A stretch of DNA of 27,013 nt from Phoronis ovalis (taxonomy: Eukaryota; Phoronida; Phoronidae), in NCBI GenBank assembly GCA_028565635.1, contig JAOXYB010045837.1, positions 1-27,013 on the forward strand. Reading direction: 5' to 3'. The position numbers and the translations under genes were made by a program. Shown here piece after piece: positions 21,901 to 26,699 of the stretch (positions within the stretch are counted from its first letter, which is position 1; each line of letters opens with the position of its first letter). The notes under the pieces are model-generated. The model did no database searches. It was not told where the DNA came from and saw nothing but the letters and a program-made list of their open reading frames with translations.

Positions 21901-22418
21901 AGAACTAAGATAGCTACTGATAATTACTGAAAATTAATAAAGACAAGAATATCATCAATCTTAAAATAACTTCTGCTTTTTTATCTGAAAGAAAGCAATA
22001 AATGTCAAAACCATACATAGAATGGGCTGTTCAATCAGTTTGCAATCATGTTTGTAAAGAGTATAACTGCAATTTGCAAGTGAAAGTGGGAAGGACCCAC
22101 TCCAAAGTATGACCTGTAGTTGTCAGAATGATATGGAGTACGGTTCAAAGGGCCACACTAATCAGAACTGAATTTATTAACAAAAAGTAAACCACCGCTC
22201 AGCTCAGAAGCAGTCTAAGACTATCAAACGTCATGAAGAACTTTTATCGGTACACAGTAACAACTGTCACAGTTGCAAATAAACTTACAATCAACGTGTT
22301 TTTTCTTCGGTCCCATGACCTCTTCTGTTGTTGCCTTTCCTACTGATTTCGCAAGACCCTGGCCGGCTATGCTATGCTTTGCCGCCAGGACACGATCTTT
22401 AATGCTCTGCCCCGACAT
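862..22418 (-). CDS. PICALM: PICALM/AP180-family clathrin assembly protein, 35 exons, 3' end outside window
   Basis: Family role (known): the ANTH domain binds PI(4,5)P2 on the plasma membrane and R-SNAREs such as VAMPs, and the disordered tail recruits clathrin and AP-2 to set coated-vesicle size and synaptic-vesicle recycling. Seen: 35 exons with GT..AG introns join in frame to 1066 codons. ANTH is about residues 1-270; the PI(4,5)P2 signature K-x9-K-x-K-H is K28, K38, K40, H41. The tail carries DLF (about 404-406), DPW (about 467-469), further DLF, and repeated LLDL motifs; it ends in Met/Gln/Pro-rich sequence like the vertebrate PICALM tail. At over 1066 residues it is longer than vertebrate PICALM (about 650). 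The start ATG opens MSGQS as in vertebrate PICALM. No stop follows exon 35 if its donor is used, so the terminal exon is missing. Orthologous to fly lap and worm unc-11; the PICALM versus SNAP91 split is vertebrate, so the symbol is by family. Confidence 0.96.
1151..1277 (-). CDS. PICALM: Exon 34: C-terminal block (QHQWKPSG)
   Basis: Acceptor TTTAATAG and donor ATG|GTGATT. Encodes [20 protein letters not shown] then [16 protein letters not shown]. Corresponds to vertebrate GSNWQPKV..TTAWN. Phase 2 in, phase 0 out. Confidence 0.92.
1381..1432 (-). CDS. Candidate unlisted 52-nt exon, phase-matched to exon 33
   Basis: Between exons 33 and 34. A pyrimidine-rich acceptor (CCCTGCCCCATCAG) and donor TTAG|GTAGGA frame 52 nt. 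Entered in phase 1 it reads [17 protein letters not shown] and exits in phase 2, exactly the phases of exon 33. It could replace exon 33, but could not follow it (that frame ends in TAG). No homology support. Confidence 0.3.
1795..1948 (-). CDS. PICALM: Exon 33: conserved C-terminal block
   Basis: Acceptor GTTATAG and donor AA|GTAAGT. Encodes [12 protein letters not shown] and later [20 protein letters not shown]. Matches vertebrate PICALM GGFDELGGLLKP and DLDSSLANLVGNLGI, which anchors the position in the protein. Phase 1 in, phase 2 out, so unlike exons 14-32 it cannot be skipped alone without shifting frame. Confidence 0.94.
2582..2626 (-). CDS. PICALM: Exon 32: last phase 1-1 cassette, 45 nt
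   Basis: Acceptor TTACAAG and donor G|GTGACT (weak). Encodes [15 protein letters not shown]. Closes the series of nineteen symmetric exons. Confidence 0.82.
2890..2943 (-). CDS. PICALM: Exon 31: SP-rich cassette
   Basis: Acceptor TTTACCAG and donor G|GTAAAA. Encodes [18 protein letters not shown], an SP/PxxP-type segment that could bind SH3 domains or be phosphorylated (inference). Phase 1-1. Confidence 0.87.
3274..3333 (-). CDS. PICALM: Exon 30: Ser/Thr/Pro-rich cassette
   Basis: Acceptor TGCATGCAG and donor G|GTAATT. Encodes [20 protein letters not shown]. Phase 1-1. No adaptor motif recognised. Confidence 0.86.
3634..3708 (-). CDS. PICALM: Exon 29: Ser/Pro-rich cassette
   Basis: Acceptor GTCACAG and donor G|GTTTGT. 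Encodes [20 protein letters not shown] then NIVEQ. SP/TP sites suggest proline-directed phosphorylation (inference). Phase 1-1. Confidence 0.86.
4040..4093 (-). CDS. PICALM: Exon 28: tail cassette with IIDLGDYF
   Basis: Acceptor TGCATGCAG and donor G|GTAGGT. Encodes [22 protein letters not shown] sits where exons 19, 20 and 22 have LLD motifs, suggesting a related cassette. Phase 1-1. Confidence 0.88.
4494..4571 (-). CDS. PICALM: Exon 27: basic cassette with tandem donor
   Basis: Acceptor CTAAAG. Encodes [20 protein letters not shown] then GTKTQK. Two donors 6 nt apart keep frame: G|GTATTT (left edge 4494) and the stronger TTT|GTAAGT (left edge 4488, two more residues). A later AG (CAAATCAG) was discarded because it shifts into a stop. 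Phase 1-1. Confidence 0.82.
4766..4864 (-). CDS. PICALM: Exon 26: Met/Gln-rich cassette with NAGNAG acceptor
   Basis: Encodes [20 protein letters not shown] then [12 protein letters not shown]. Donor G|GTAGTG. The acceptor is a tandem AAG/CAG; using the upstream AG moves the right edge to 4867 and adds one Ala. Phase 1-1 either way. Confidence 0.89.
5064..5138 (-). CDS. PICALM: Exon 25: Met/Pro-rich cassette
   Basis: Acceptor GTGTAG and donor C|GTATGT; the only cassette ending in C rather than G, which puts Pro at the junction. Encodes [20 protein letters not shown] then AMGAP. Phase 1-1. Confidence 0.89.
5422..5481 (-). CDS. PICALM: Exon 24: Met-rich cassette
   Basis: Acceptor GCATAG and donor G|GTTAGT. 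Encodes [20 protein letters not shown]. Resembles exons 25, 26 and 35 and the Met/Pro/Tyr-rich tail of vertebrate PICALM. Phase 1-1. Confidence 0.9.
5746..5820 (-). CDS. PICALM: Exon 23: tail cassette, 75 nt
   Basis: Acceptor CACCTAG and donor G|GTACAA. Encodes [20 protein letters not shown] then QIPLG. Less polar than its neighbours; no known motif. Phase 1-1. Confidence 0.87.
6191..6373 (-). CDS. PICALM: Exon 22: tail cassette with LLDL and DP repeats
   Basis: Acceptor CATGCAG and donor G|GTAGGA. Starts [16 protein letters not shown] and later has [20 protein letters not shown]. Two clathrin-type motifs in one exon; the largest of the cassette series at 183 nt. Phase 1-1. Confidence 0.93.
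6626..6727 (-). CDS. PICALM: Exon 21: Ser/Asp-rich tail cassette
   Basis: Acceptor CTGCATAG and donor G|GTACGC. Encodes [20 protein letters not shown] then [14 protein letters not shown]. Probably disordered; no endocytic motif seen. Phase 1-1. Confidence 0.87.
6972..7040 (-). CDS. PICALM: Exon 20: tail cassette with LLDLVE
   Basis: Acceptor ACAAGCAG and donor G|GTAATC. Encodes [26 protein letters not shown] resembles a clathrin box, directly after the junction Ala. Phase 1-1. Confidence 0.9.
7237..7317 (-). CDS. PICALM: Exon 19: tail cassette with DLLDF
   Basis: Acceptor TGCATGCAG and donor G|GTAGGA. Begins [13 protein letters not shown] then [17 protein letters not shown] is the AP180-type clathrin motif. 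The SP-rich remainder could be phosphorylated. Phase 1-1. Confidence 0.92.
7584..7631 (-). CDS. PICALM: Exon 18: tail cassette, 48 nt
   Basis: Acceptor CATGCAG and donor G|GTCAGA (weak). Encodes [17 protein letters not shown], charged and lacking an adaptor motif. Phase 1-1. Confidence 0.85.
7927..7971 (-). CDS. PICALM: Exon 17: tail cassette, 45 nt
   Basis: Acceptor GATACAG and donor G|GTAAAA. Encodes [16 protein letters not shown]. Phase 1-1. No motif I recognise apart from LQLVL, loosely clathrin-box-like. Confidence 0.82.
7972..8559 (-). other. Intron 16, TG-rich on the transcript strand
   Basis: The plus strand is rich in CA/CAA runs (about 8210-8460), so the pre-mRNA is UG/UUG-rich there. 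UG-rich introns are known targets of CELF-type splicing factors; a role here is only inferred. No exon seen. Confidence 0.4.
8560..8682 (-). CDS. PICALM: Exon 16: tail cassette with DLF
   Basis: Acceptor TTTCAG and donor G|GTCTGA (weak). Encodes [20 protein letters not shown] then [23 protein letters not shown] and the D/F-rich spacing suggest AP-2 binding; the rest is Ser/Thr-rich and probably disordered. Phase 1-1. Confidence 0.88.
9307..9333 (-). CDS. PICALM: Exon 15: 27-nt microexon VQSSARPPP
   Basis: Acceptor TCTACAG and donor G|GTCCGT, a poor donor beyond the GT. Phase 1-1. Adds a short proline-rich [10 protein letters not shown]. Weak splice strength suggests optional inclusion. Confidence 0.75.
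9746..9829 (-). CDS. PICALM: Exon 14: tail cassette, 84 nt
   Basis: Acceptor CTTGCAG and donor G|GTAAGT. Encodes [20 protein letters not shown] then GTATPSGP. First of the nineteen phase 1-1 exons. DVNF may be a weak appendage-type motif. Confidence 0.9.
10130..10427 (-). CDS. PICALM: Exon 13: first AP2/clathrin-binding block (DLF, LLQL, DPW)
   Basis: Acceptor CGAATAG and donor G|GTATGT. Starts [10 protein letters not shown] like vertebrate EQRLKEL. Then an Ala/Gln/Ser-rich stretch with DLF, a clathrin-box-like SEDLLQLSG, and DPWGTP at the end. DLF and DPW are known AP-2 alpha-appendage ligands. Low complexity, probably disordered. The longest exon here; phase 0 in, phase 1 out, so it opens the phase-1 series. 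Confidence 0.94.
10763..10813 (-). CDS. PICALM: Exon 12: 51-nt lysine-rich cassette
   Basis: Acceptor TTGCTAAG and donor AAA|GTAAGT. Encodes [16 protein letters not shown] plus a final K, phase 0 to 0. Vertebrate PICALM continues directly from the helix before it into EQRLKEL, and here skipping gives LRQLK-EQRLRD, so exon 12 looks like an insert in a conserved junction. The basic run could act as a nuclear localisation or lipid-binding patch (inference). Confidence 0.85.
11112..11241 (-). CDS. PICALM: Exon 11: coiled-coil-like linker
   Basis: Acceptor GTTACAG and donor AAG|GTACTA, a weak donor. Encodes [20 protein letters not shown] and [20 protein letters not shown] then LK. The charged EAEKRK..EEERQL stretch matches the vertebrate KVDEREKQAALEEEQARLKAL segment. 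Phase 2 in, phase 0 out. Confidence 0.94.
11390..11443. repeat. 17-bp tandem repeat, about 3 copies
   Basis: TGTGGGGTTAC (11390-11400) then two full units GCTGTTTGTGGGGTTAC (11401-11417 and 11418-11434) and a partial GCTGTTTTT. Same intron as the 34-bp minisatellite. Confidence 0.9.
11776..11930. repeat. 34-bp minisatellite, about 4.5 copies
   Basis: Unit GTATGACATTGTCTATTATC.. repeats at 11810, 11844 and 11878 with period 34; a diverged copy starts at 11776 and a partial one ends at 11930. Copies differ by one or a few bases. Each unit contains GTATGA..TCATAC, able to pair as a short hairpin. It lies in the intron just downstream (transcript sense) of microexon 10. Confidence 0.93.
11962..11982 (-). 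CDS. PICALM: Exon 10: 21-nt microexon
   Basis: Acceptor TCTTTTAG and donor CT|GTGAGT frame 21 nt, phase 2 to 2. With it the protein reads SPQA-NDDTNKEL-PAAVNN; without it SPQAK-PAAVNN. Both are open. The 34-bp minisatellite starts 31 nt past its donor in the transcript. No homology support; the call rests on splice sites and frame. Confidence 0.6.
12268..12350 (-). CDS. PICALM: Exon 9: post-ANTH helix ([20 protein letters not shown])
   Basis: Acceptor TTGCAG and donor AA|GTAAGT. Encodes [20 protein letters not shown] then GVTSPQA. Matches vertebrate APSSLLDALEQHLASLEGKK. Phase 0 in, phase 2 out. Confidence 0.96.
12827..12850 (-). CDS. PICALM: Exon 8: 24-nt microexon GLKNNTVD
   Basis: Acceptor TTTGTTCCTAG and donor GAT|GTGAGT frame exactly 24 nt, phase 0 to 0, encoding GLKNNTVD between PDLAK and APASLL. 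The vertebrate and fly proteins as I know them join these two blocks directly, so this is probably an optional insert. Called from splice sites and frame alone, with no homology support. Confidence 0.75.
13360..13401 (-). CDS. PICALM: Exon 7: end of ANTH domain, 42 nt
   Basis: Acceptor TTGCAG and donor AAG|GTGAGT. Encodes [14 protein letters not shown], matching vertebrate QVGIDRGDIPDLSQ. Phase 0 on both sides. A G-quadruplex-type tract lies about 180 nt upstream in the transcript. Confidence 0.96.
13584..13605 (-). other. G-quadruplex-type tract in the transcript strand
   Basis: On the minus strand GGGATGGGGGATGGGGGAGG continues with GG: four runs of 3-5 G with 1-2 nt loops, a canonical G4 pattern. 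It lies in the intron about 180 nt upstream of exon 7. Confidence 0.7.
14323..14429 (-). CDS. PICALM: Exon 6: ANTH C-terminal helices
   Basis: Acceptor TTGCAG and donor GAG|GTAAGC. Encodes [20 protein letters not shown] and [14 protein letters not shown]. It completes the codon for Glu from exon 5 (LLE|KYF). Phase 1 in, phase 0 out. Confidence 0.97.
14742..14853 (-). CDS. PICALM: Exon 5: ANTH helix, SNARE-binding face
   Basis: Acceptor TTTTAG and donor G|GTAAGG. Encodes [20 protein letters not shown] and [14 protein letters not shown], near identical to fly LAP. In vertebrate PICALM the R-SNARE groove is formed by residues in this region and the next exon; conservation here suggests the same binding. 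Phase 0 in, phase 1 out. Confidence 0.97.
15154..15250 (-). CDS. PICALM: Exon 4: ANTH helix
   Basis: Acceptor TTACAG and donor GAT|GTAAGT. Encodes [20 protein letters not shown] then [12 protein letters not shown]. The KDDG start resembles fly LAP (KEEG) more than vertebrate PICALM (ADG). Phase 2 in, phase 0 out. Confidence 0.97.
15997..16099 (-). CDS. PICALM: Exon 3: ANTH helix ([10 protein letters not shown])
   Basis: Acceptor TTTCAG and donor GG|GTATGT. Encodes [20 protein letters not shown] and [10 protein letters not shown], which match the family almost residue for residue. Fly LAP carries a short Gly-rich insert just before this point; it is absent here. Phase 1 in, phase 2 out. Confidence 0.97.
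16481..16699 (-). CDS. PICALM: Exon 2: ANTH core
   Basis: Acceptor TTTTAG and donor G|GTAAGT. Encodes [19 protein letters not shown], then [20 protein letters not shown] and FTQYLASNN, the most diagnostic ANTH block, close to fly LAP and PICALM. Phase 1 in, phase 1 out. It follows the 5.6-kb intron 1. Confidence 0.97.
19758..20357. mobile_element. 600-bp TA-flanked inverted-repeat element (MITE-like)
   Basis: Ends GCCCAATTCACA at left and TGTGAATTGGGC at right are exact inverted copies, each flanked by TA (19756-19757 and 20358-20359). Similarity continues imperfectly inward: CTTACACTT against AAGTGGTAAC, and AATAAAGTGCT against AAGCACTTTATT. No transposase frame. TA flanks suggest a Tc1/mariner- or ISL2EU-type target, but the ends fit no family I can name. 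Confidence 0.75.
21481..21664. repeat. Imperfect inverted repeat, about 35-bp arms
   Basis: Left arm 21481-21516 and the reverse complement of right arm 21630-21664 share CTGTAGG..TAGTC and TTACATG(A/T)CCCTACTATGG, with a spacer of about 113 bp. Could be a short MITE or a stem-loop-forming remnant. No clear target duplication seen. Confidence 0.65.
22289..22418 (-). CDS. PICALM: Exon 1: start codon, first ANTH helices, PIP2 site
   Basis: Begins [16 protein letters not shown] and contains [16 protein letters not shown], the PI(4,5)P2-binding loop (K28, K38, K40, H41). The donor reads T|GTAAGT, so the exon ends in phase 1. Tyr44 is split across the junction with exon 2, the same position as in vertebrate PICALM (HLDY|L). 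The start is chosen because it gives the canonical family N-terminus. The 5'UTR continues rightwards; its upstream limit is not visible. Confidence 0.96.
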
Positions 22419-22860
22419 TCTAACTCGATATGTAATTTACAAAACAGTCGAATCCCCTCAAAATCAGTTAATTTCCTCCAGTTTAAAACGGAGGGGTGGG
22501 TGCAAATAGATTTTCAAGATGGCGGGCTAAATGTATTGATGAATTATCACGTGATCAATCGGGAGCATTCCATGAGGCTAATTTCATAGAGTCATATGTC
22601 ATCCAAACTGATAATGGCTTAGTGTAATATACACTGATCACATTGAAAGTATAAAGTAATGACTGACCTTTTTTACTTGCAACTTTTTTTACATTTTAAA
22701 ATTTTCCATGGACGAATCTATAAAAACTGTGCCGGATACTGACCGCTCCCAGCTTAAGGTCATCGATCGAGCACTTTTTACTTCCGGTTGAGTCAAATTC
22801 GAACCGTTTTACCTAATACTGTTCCGGTGATTGGAAAAACGTCTGGTTATCATTTTCTGT
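22419..22860 (-). promoter_or_regulatory. 5'UTR and proximal promoter region
   Basis: Less AT-rich than surroundings. Motifs seen: AAGATGGCGG at 22516-22525 (plus strand, YY1-like, typical near start sites); palindromic E-box TCACGTGA at 22547-22554 (USF/TFE/MITF type); ACTTCCGG at 22780-22787 (ETS type); ATTGG at 22830-22834, an inverted CCAAT. No TATA box is evident. The transcription start cannot be fixed from sequence. Confidence 0.5.
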
Positions 22861-22863
22861 AGA

Positions 22864-22887
22864 ATGGATGATTGTTATATTAACGTG
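22864..22887 (+). CDS. Possible first coding exon of a divergent small gene (weak)
   Basis: ATG with A at -3 and G at +4 opens MDDCYINV, then V|GTAGGT could be a donor. Without splicing the frame runs 24 codons to TAA. It faces away from PICALM across a promoter-like region. A matching terminal exon might be 25585-25641. No homology recognised. Confidence 0.15.
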
Positions 22888-23164
22888 GTAGGTAATACGA
22901 TAGTCATATCTTCAATTTATGTATTTTTTACACTCTAATTAGCGTAAACTACAATGAATTGGAAGCTCCCAAATATTAATCTTGCGTAAATGAAAATGGG
23001 TCATATGGATATATGCGATATGCAGCCATGTTTATGAATCAAAAATTCATTCACAAATCTGATTACAATAATGTATCAAAACATATGTCTGTTGTATATA
23101 TACGATATTATAGATGTACTGTTTGAGTTTTATAGTGACATATGTATTACGTTTGAAACAATAC

Positions 23165-23178
23165 ACGTGACGTCACGT
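23165..23178. promoter_or_regulatory. 14-bp perfect palindrome: CRE core overlapping an E-box
   Basis: ACGTGACGTCACGT is its own reverse complement. It contains the full CRE TGACGTCA (CREB/ATF bZIP site), and CACGTG (bHLH E-box) overlaps at 23164-23169. It lies about 750 bp upstream of the PICALM start codon. Confidence 0.55.
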
Positions 23179-23317
23179 TATTGTAGATTTAAAGAATGAT
23201 TTTCACTGCGGATGCATGTAGGTATTTTGGATTTCTTTAGATATAAATCTTCGTATCGGTGTTGACCAAGAAAACTGTACTCCTGTACTGGTAGAGTTTG
23301 AAGTAATGTATGAGTGT

Positions 23318-23750
23318 CCCGGGGGGGTACTCCTGTTTTTTTGAATACAGGGATGTGCCGCGGAACCCAATCCAAAATTTTAGCTTGTGGTAGCAAAACC
23401 AATCCAAATTTTTTGAAATATGGTAGCAATCCAAATTTTGCGAAATATAAGAGTAGCAATCCAAATTTTGCGAAATATAAGAGTAGCAGTCCAAAATTTT
23501 AAAATATTTGAGTAGCAATCCATTTTTAAGCAAACTGACTGATACAAACCACATTCCAAAAATCGTTTTATGGATACAAACCTAAAATTAATCCAAATTA
23601 TCTGCTGTATGCAGCGGGTAGCAATCCAAATTTTTGAATTTCTTGACGGTAGCAATCCAAAAAAATACAGTAAGAAATATACAATCCAAATTCAAAATTT
23701 TCAATTGGGCTGCACACCCCCACCAAAAAATACCTCGAGTACCCCCCGGG
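23318..23750. mobile_element. 433-bp non-autonomous DNA transposon with 8-bp target duplication
   Basis: Left end CCCGGGGGGGTACTC and right end GAGTACCCCCCGGG are inverted copies differing by one G. Both sides are flanked by the identical 8-mer ATGAGTGT (23310-23317 and 23751-23758), the expected target-site duplication. There is no transposase. The interior is a run of about 30-bp repeats. Eight-bp duplications are made by hAT, P, Merlin (8-9) and Zisupton superfamilies; the C/G-rich ends are not the usual hAT form, so the superfamily is open. Confidence 0.85.
23390..23530. repeat. About 30-bp tandem repeats inside the transposon
   Basis: Units begin GTAGCAATCCAAATTTTG. Two identical 30-bp copies (23423-23452 and 23453-23482) are flanked by a 33-bp variant (23390), a 29-bp variant (23483) and a degenerate one (23512). 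Further single copies occur at about 23617 and 23648. Short reading frames here (NPNFAKYKSS repeats) are by-products of the repeat. Confidence 0.9.
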
Positions 23751-25584
23751 ATGAGTGTCAACCCAACATATCTGCAGTGATTAGTTCAATTCCTGTCCTC
23801 TAACTCTAAGTGTTTGGCTTTATTTTTGATTTGCACATAATCAACAGCTGCTGAACACTTAACAGAGTCCTCCTGACAAGAACTGGACCAATATATAAAG
23901 ATCTTTTAAAGCAAAAATCTACAGATAGTGAAAACCATTATTTCTCACCTAACAAAACTATTTAGTGGCTGTCCCCTACTGCATATGGAAAAATTGTAAT
24001 CTCCCATAATATACTGACTGCTCCAGGGAAGTCTTGAGAGGGAAATCTGGTGGTTTTCGATGGTAATCACTTTTTTTGAAAATTTTCTAGAGTAAGTTTA
24101 TTGCAGCAAATATACCAAAAGATTTGTATCGTTAATTTAAAATAATATGCTTTACTGTTTACTGTCTATGACTGATTCATATCCAGGATTCATATAGCTG
24201 TGACACTCGATTTGTTACATGGGGGTTATTAGACTCTGTAAATATCACAGCCATCATGCATTATCTCATATTTATAACTGTCACTATTTCATTTATCTGG
24301 ACATGATAGGGGTTATATACACAGATGTCAGGCCACTAAAAAATCACATGTTTCAGTTCGAGCATTTTCTGAAAACGTCTTTTATTTTTAGTATAAATTT
24401 GCTAGTTTAGTAGTTAGTACTTAAGAAATTAAGTCAAGTGAAATACTTTACACCATGTTTGCATGGGCCACTATTCTTTATCTTTTATTTTAAGGCATGT
24501 CCTATAGGTATGTTCTTGTTACTATTGGTTGGATAGCATAAAAAATGGAATGACCACAGATTTGTAAACATTCTAGTACGGCATAATGCTATGAAACAAT
24601 GATATTAGTTTACATAATCTGATATTTAGTTTAAATGTGCACATATGTAATGATGTATTAACTTAGTACAGTAAATAAAAATTATGTTGATGGTAGCAAG
24701 ATTATTTATAGAATCCACCATATGGCTGTCAGATTGCTACATAATCTATTCTTTCATAATCACATAATATTTGCATATTAAGTTTAAATGTTATCATTAA
24801 ATTAGTGACATTAAGTTCTTGTGTCAAACACTAATAATTTTGTATAAAAGCTCAACTATTAGTATATATGCATTTTATTGCATCTGATAGCTTCTATACT
24901 ATTACAAGATACGCTATAGACAGCCTCAAAACTTTTTGCCAATACTGTATTTAAATTTTACCTTTAATTATTTTGGTTTACTGATTTTGGCAATTTCTAA
25001 AATGAAAGATCTTGTTTGAAGGCCAGATTTTGTTATCACAAAATATTATTCTGATGAAAAGCAAAGTTTGCTGGAGATTTCTGTCATAGTAATTTAAGAA
25101 TCAAATGTATCTGTAAGGATATTTTCTTTGTGTTGCCTGTTGTGATGATGATGAAAATGCATACTTTTAAAACGACCTAACTTTTAAATGAAATAACTAA
25201 GGAAGCAGCTATGTACTCTCTTTTGGTTTGAAGATTAACGCAGTTTTAATGAGGAAACAAGAATCTGGAATGTTACAGTTAATCCATTTATTTGTGTAAT
25301 CGAAAATATAGATATATGTACAATTGTTTGTTTAAGTGTAGTTTAATATTAATTTTTTTATGTATCCCTGATTTTACAACTGATACTATTTGATGTGTGC
25401 ATTGCGGGAAAGTACTTGATGAAAAGATATTGATGTATTCGTCTTAATGAAGAAAAAGTGTACTTTTTTCCTCTTTTACATTGCAAGATTATTTCACTAA
25501 AATATTTAAAGAGTCAAATAAGTTAATGATCAACCTCACTACTAGGTATTTATTATAGTTCCTGGTTTAACTGTTGGTTTTTAG

Positions 25585-25641
25585 TTTGTAAAGCAACAAA
25601 GTGAGGAATTCATAAACCTGTCAAAGGCACAGTGGTATTAA
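25585..25641 (+). CDS. Possible terminal exon of the divergent gene (weak)
   Basis: After TGGTTTTTAG the phase-0 frame reads FVKQQSEEFINLSKAQWY then TAA. An AATAAA with a T/G-rich stretch follows at 26183. The phase fits the putative first exon at 22864. Length is too short for confidence; an internal exon may exist (24187-24237 is open in the same phase). Confidence 0.12.
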   Translation, partial: FVKQQSEEFINLSKAQWY

Positions 25642-26182
25642 CACCCAGTGGTCAAGGTGTAAAATATTTAATAGAAGTTCCAGCTGTAGAACACAAGATT
25701 CCAGATCCAAGCTTGTGTATTTAAAAGTGCTCTTTTGGTCATTTATGACCTTGATATATATACATACAGCATAGGTATAGCAGATTTTGGCTGTTTATAT
25801 TAAAATTCCAGGGTTTAAGTTTTGACTGTTTTAAATACCAGGCTATCCTGGTCACCACTACCAGATAACTTGTAAATCACAAGTACTGAACAGTGTCAAA
25901 AGAGTTTTCAGGAAGCTTCACCTCGACTTTATCGAGTGGAAACAGTAATTTTATGAACATATGCCTCTGCTTGGATCAAATTATTTCCATCCAGATTTTG
26001 CTGTTTTGTTTCCACTTGGAATTTCACTGGGTGTATTATTGAATTGGAATTGCTTTGACAAGGTGTGACAAATTCTTAACATTTTCTTTTGAACTATAAA
26101 GTAAGTATTTTGAATTTTTGGTAGCTAGTATCTGATAATACCTTTGCAGGATTACTGAGATAATCTATGTTACATAATGTAT

Positions 26183-26188
26183 AATAAA
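26183..26188 (+). terminator. AATAAA poly(A)-signal-like site
   Basis: AATAAA followed by GTTTTGTGCTTTT, a U/GU-rich stretch of the kind found downstream of cleavage sites. In AT-rich DNA this arises often by chance; it matters only if a plus-strand transcript exists here. Confidence 0.2.
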
Positions 26189-26338
26189 GTTTTGTGCTTT
26201 TAATTTCTATTCAGTGCATTATTTCAAAGTTTAAATTTGAGTTTGTCTGGACATTTTAACTTTTTTGCATAAAGATTTGAAACAAGTTACATATTCTAAG
26301 ATTAATTTTAATGAAGTTGAGCATTACCAAGTCACGCC

Positions 26339-26699
26339 TACCTAACCAGCGTAGACTCAAACCGTCACTCTGCACTCACACACCTGTTTCCAGTTAGTTC
26401 TCTTTTAGTATCATTAATAAACAGTTGAAAAACCATGTGCCTCCTGAATTTTATTCTATTCTCCTAGCGGTGCACTATCACAGACTCACACAAGCTGCCA
26501 GGAACATGTACAGATTTCTGAAGATTTGTACCTGCTCCAGTCTCTGGAAATCTGTATGAGTTCCTGGCAACTTGTGCGAGTCTACTGAAACGACGGTTCG
26601 AGTAGCAGGAATTTCGGTGCGAAACTCGGAAAAAGGGTTCGAATGGTAGGAAACAGGTGCGAGAGTGCACTGATGGTTCGAGTCTACGCTGGTTAGGTA
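26339..26699. mobile_element. Foldback element with nested inverted repeats
   Basis: Outer arms of about 50 bp (26339-26391 and 26649-26699) begin TACCTAACCAGCGTAGACTC in both orientations. Inside, a second inverted pair (26481-26519 and 26547-26585) shares CACAAGCTGCCAGGAAC with one mismatch. GGTTCGAGTCT in the right arm resembles a Pol III B box, but no A box is convincing. GC content is above its surroundings. Two overlapping minus-strand reading frames of about 85 codons are probably structural accidents. Confidence 0.75.

Larger units (their letters stand above)
16700..22288 (-). other. Intron 1 of the PICALM gene (5.6 kb)
   Basis: Bounded by donor T|GTAAGT at 22288 and acceptor TTTTAG at 16700. 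No coding exon found inside. Holds the 600-bp inverted-repeat element (19758-20357), the inverted repeat 21481-21664, and short CA/TA-rich runs (for example near 17222-17245). A long first intron commonly holds enhancers, but no element is recognisable. Confidence 0.85.

Noticed and set aside
23390-23530. CRISPR-like array of 30-bp repeats
   Set aside because: Copies are directly adjacent with no spacers, diverge gradually, and sit in a eukaryotic transposon.
23237-23655. Overlapping reading frames with repeats such as NPNFAKYKSS or DCYSYISQNL
   Set aside because: They are translations of the tandem repeat inside the 433-bp transposon, open in several frames on both strands, with no protein similarity.
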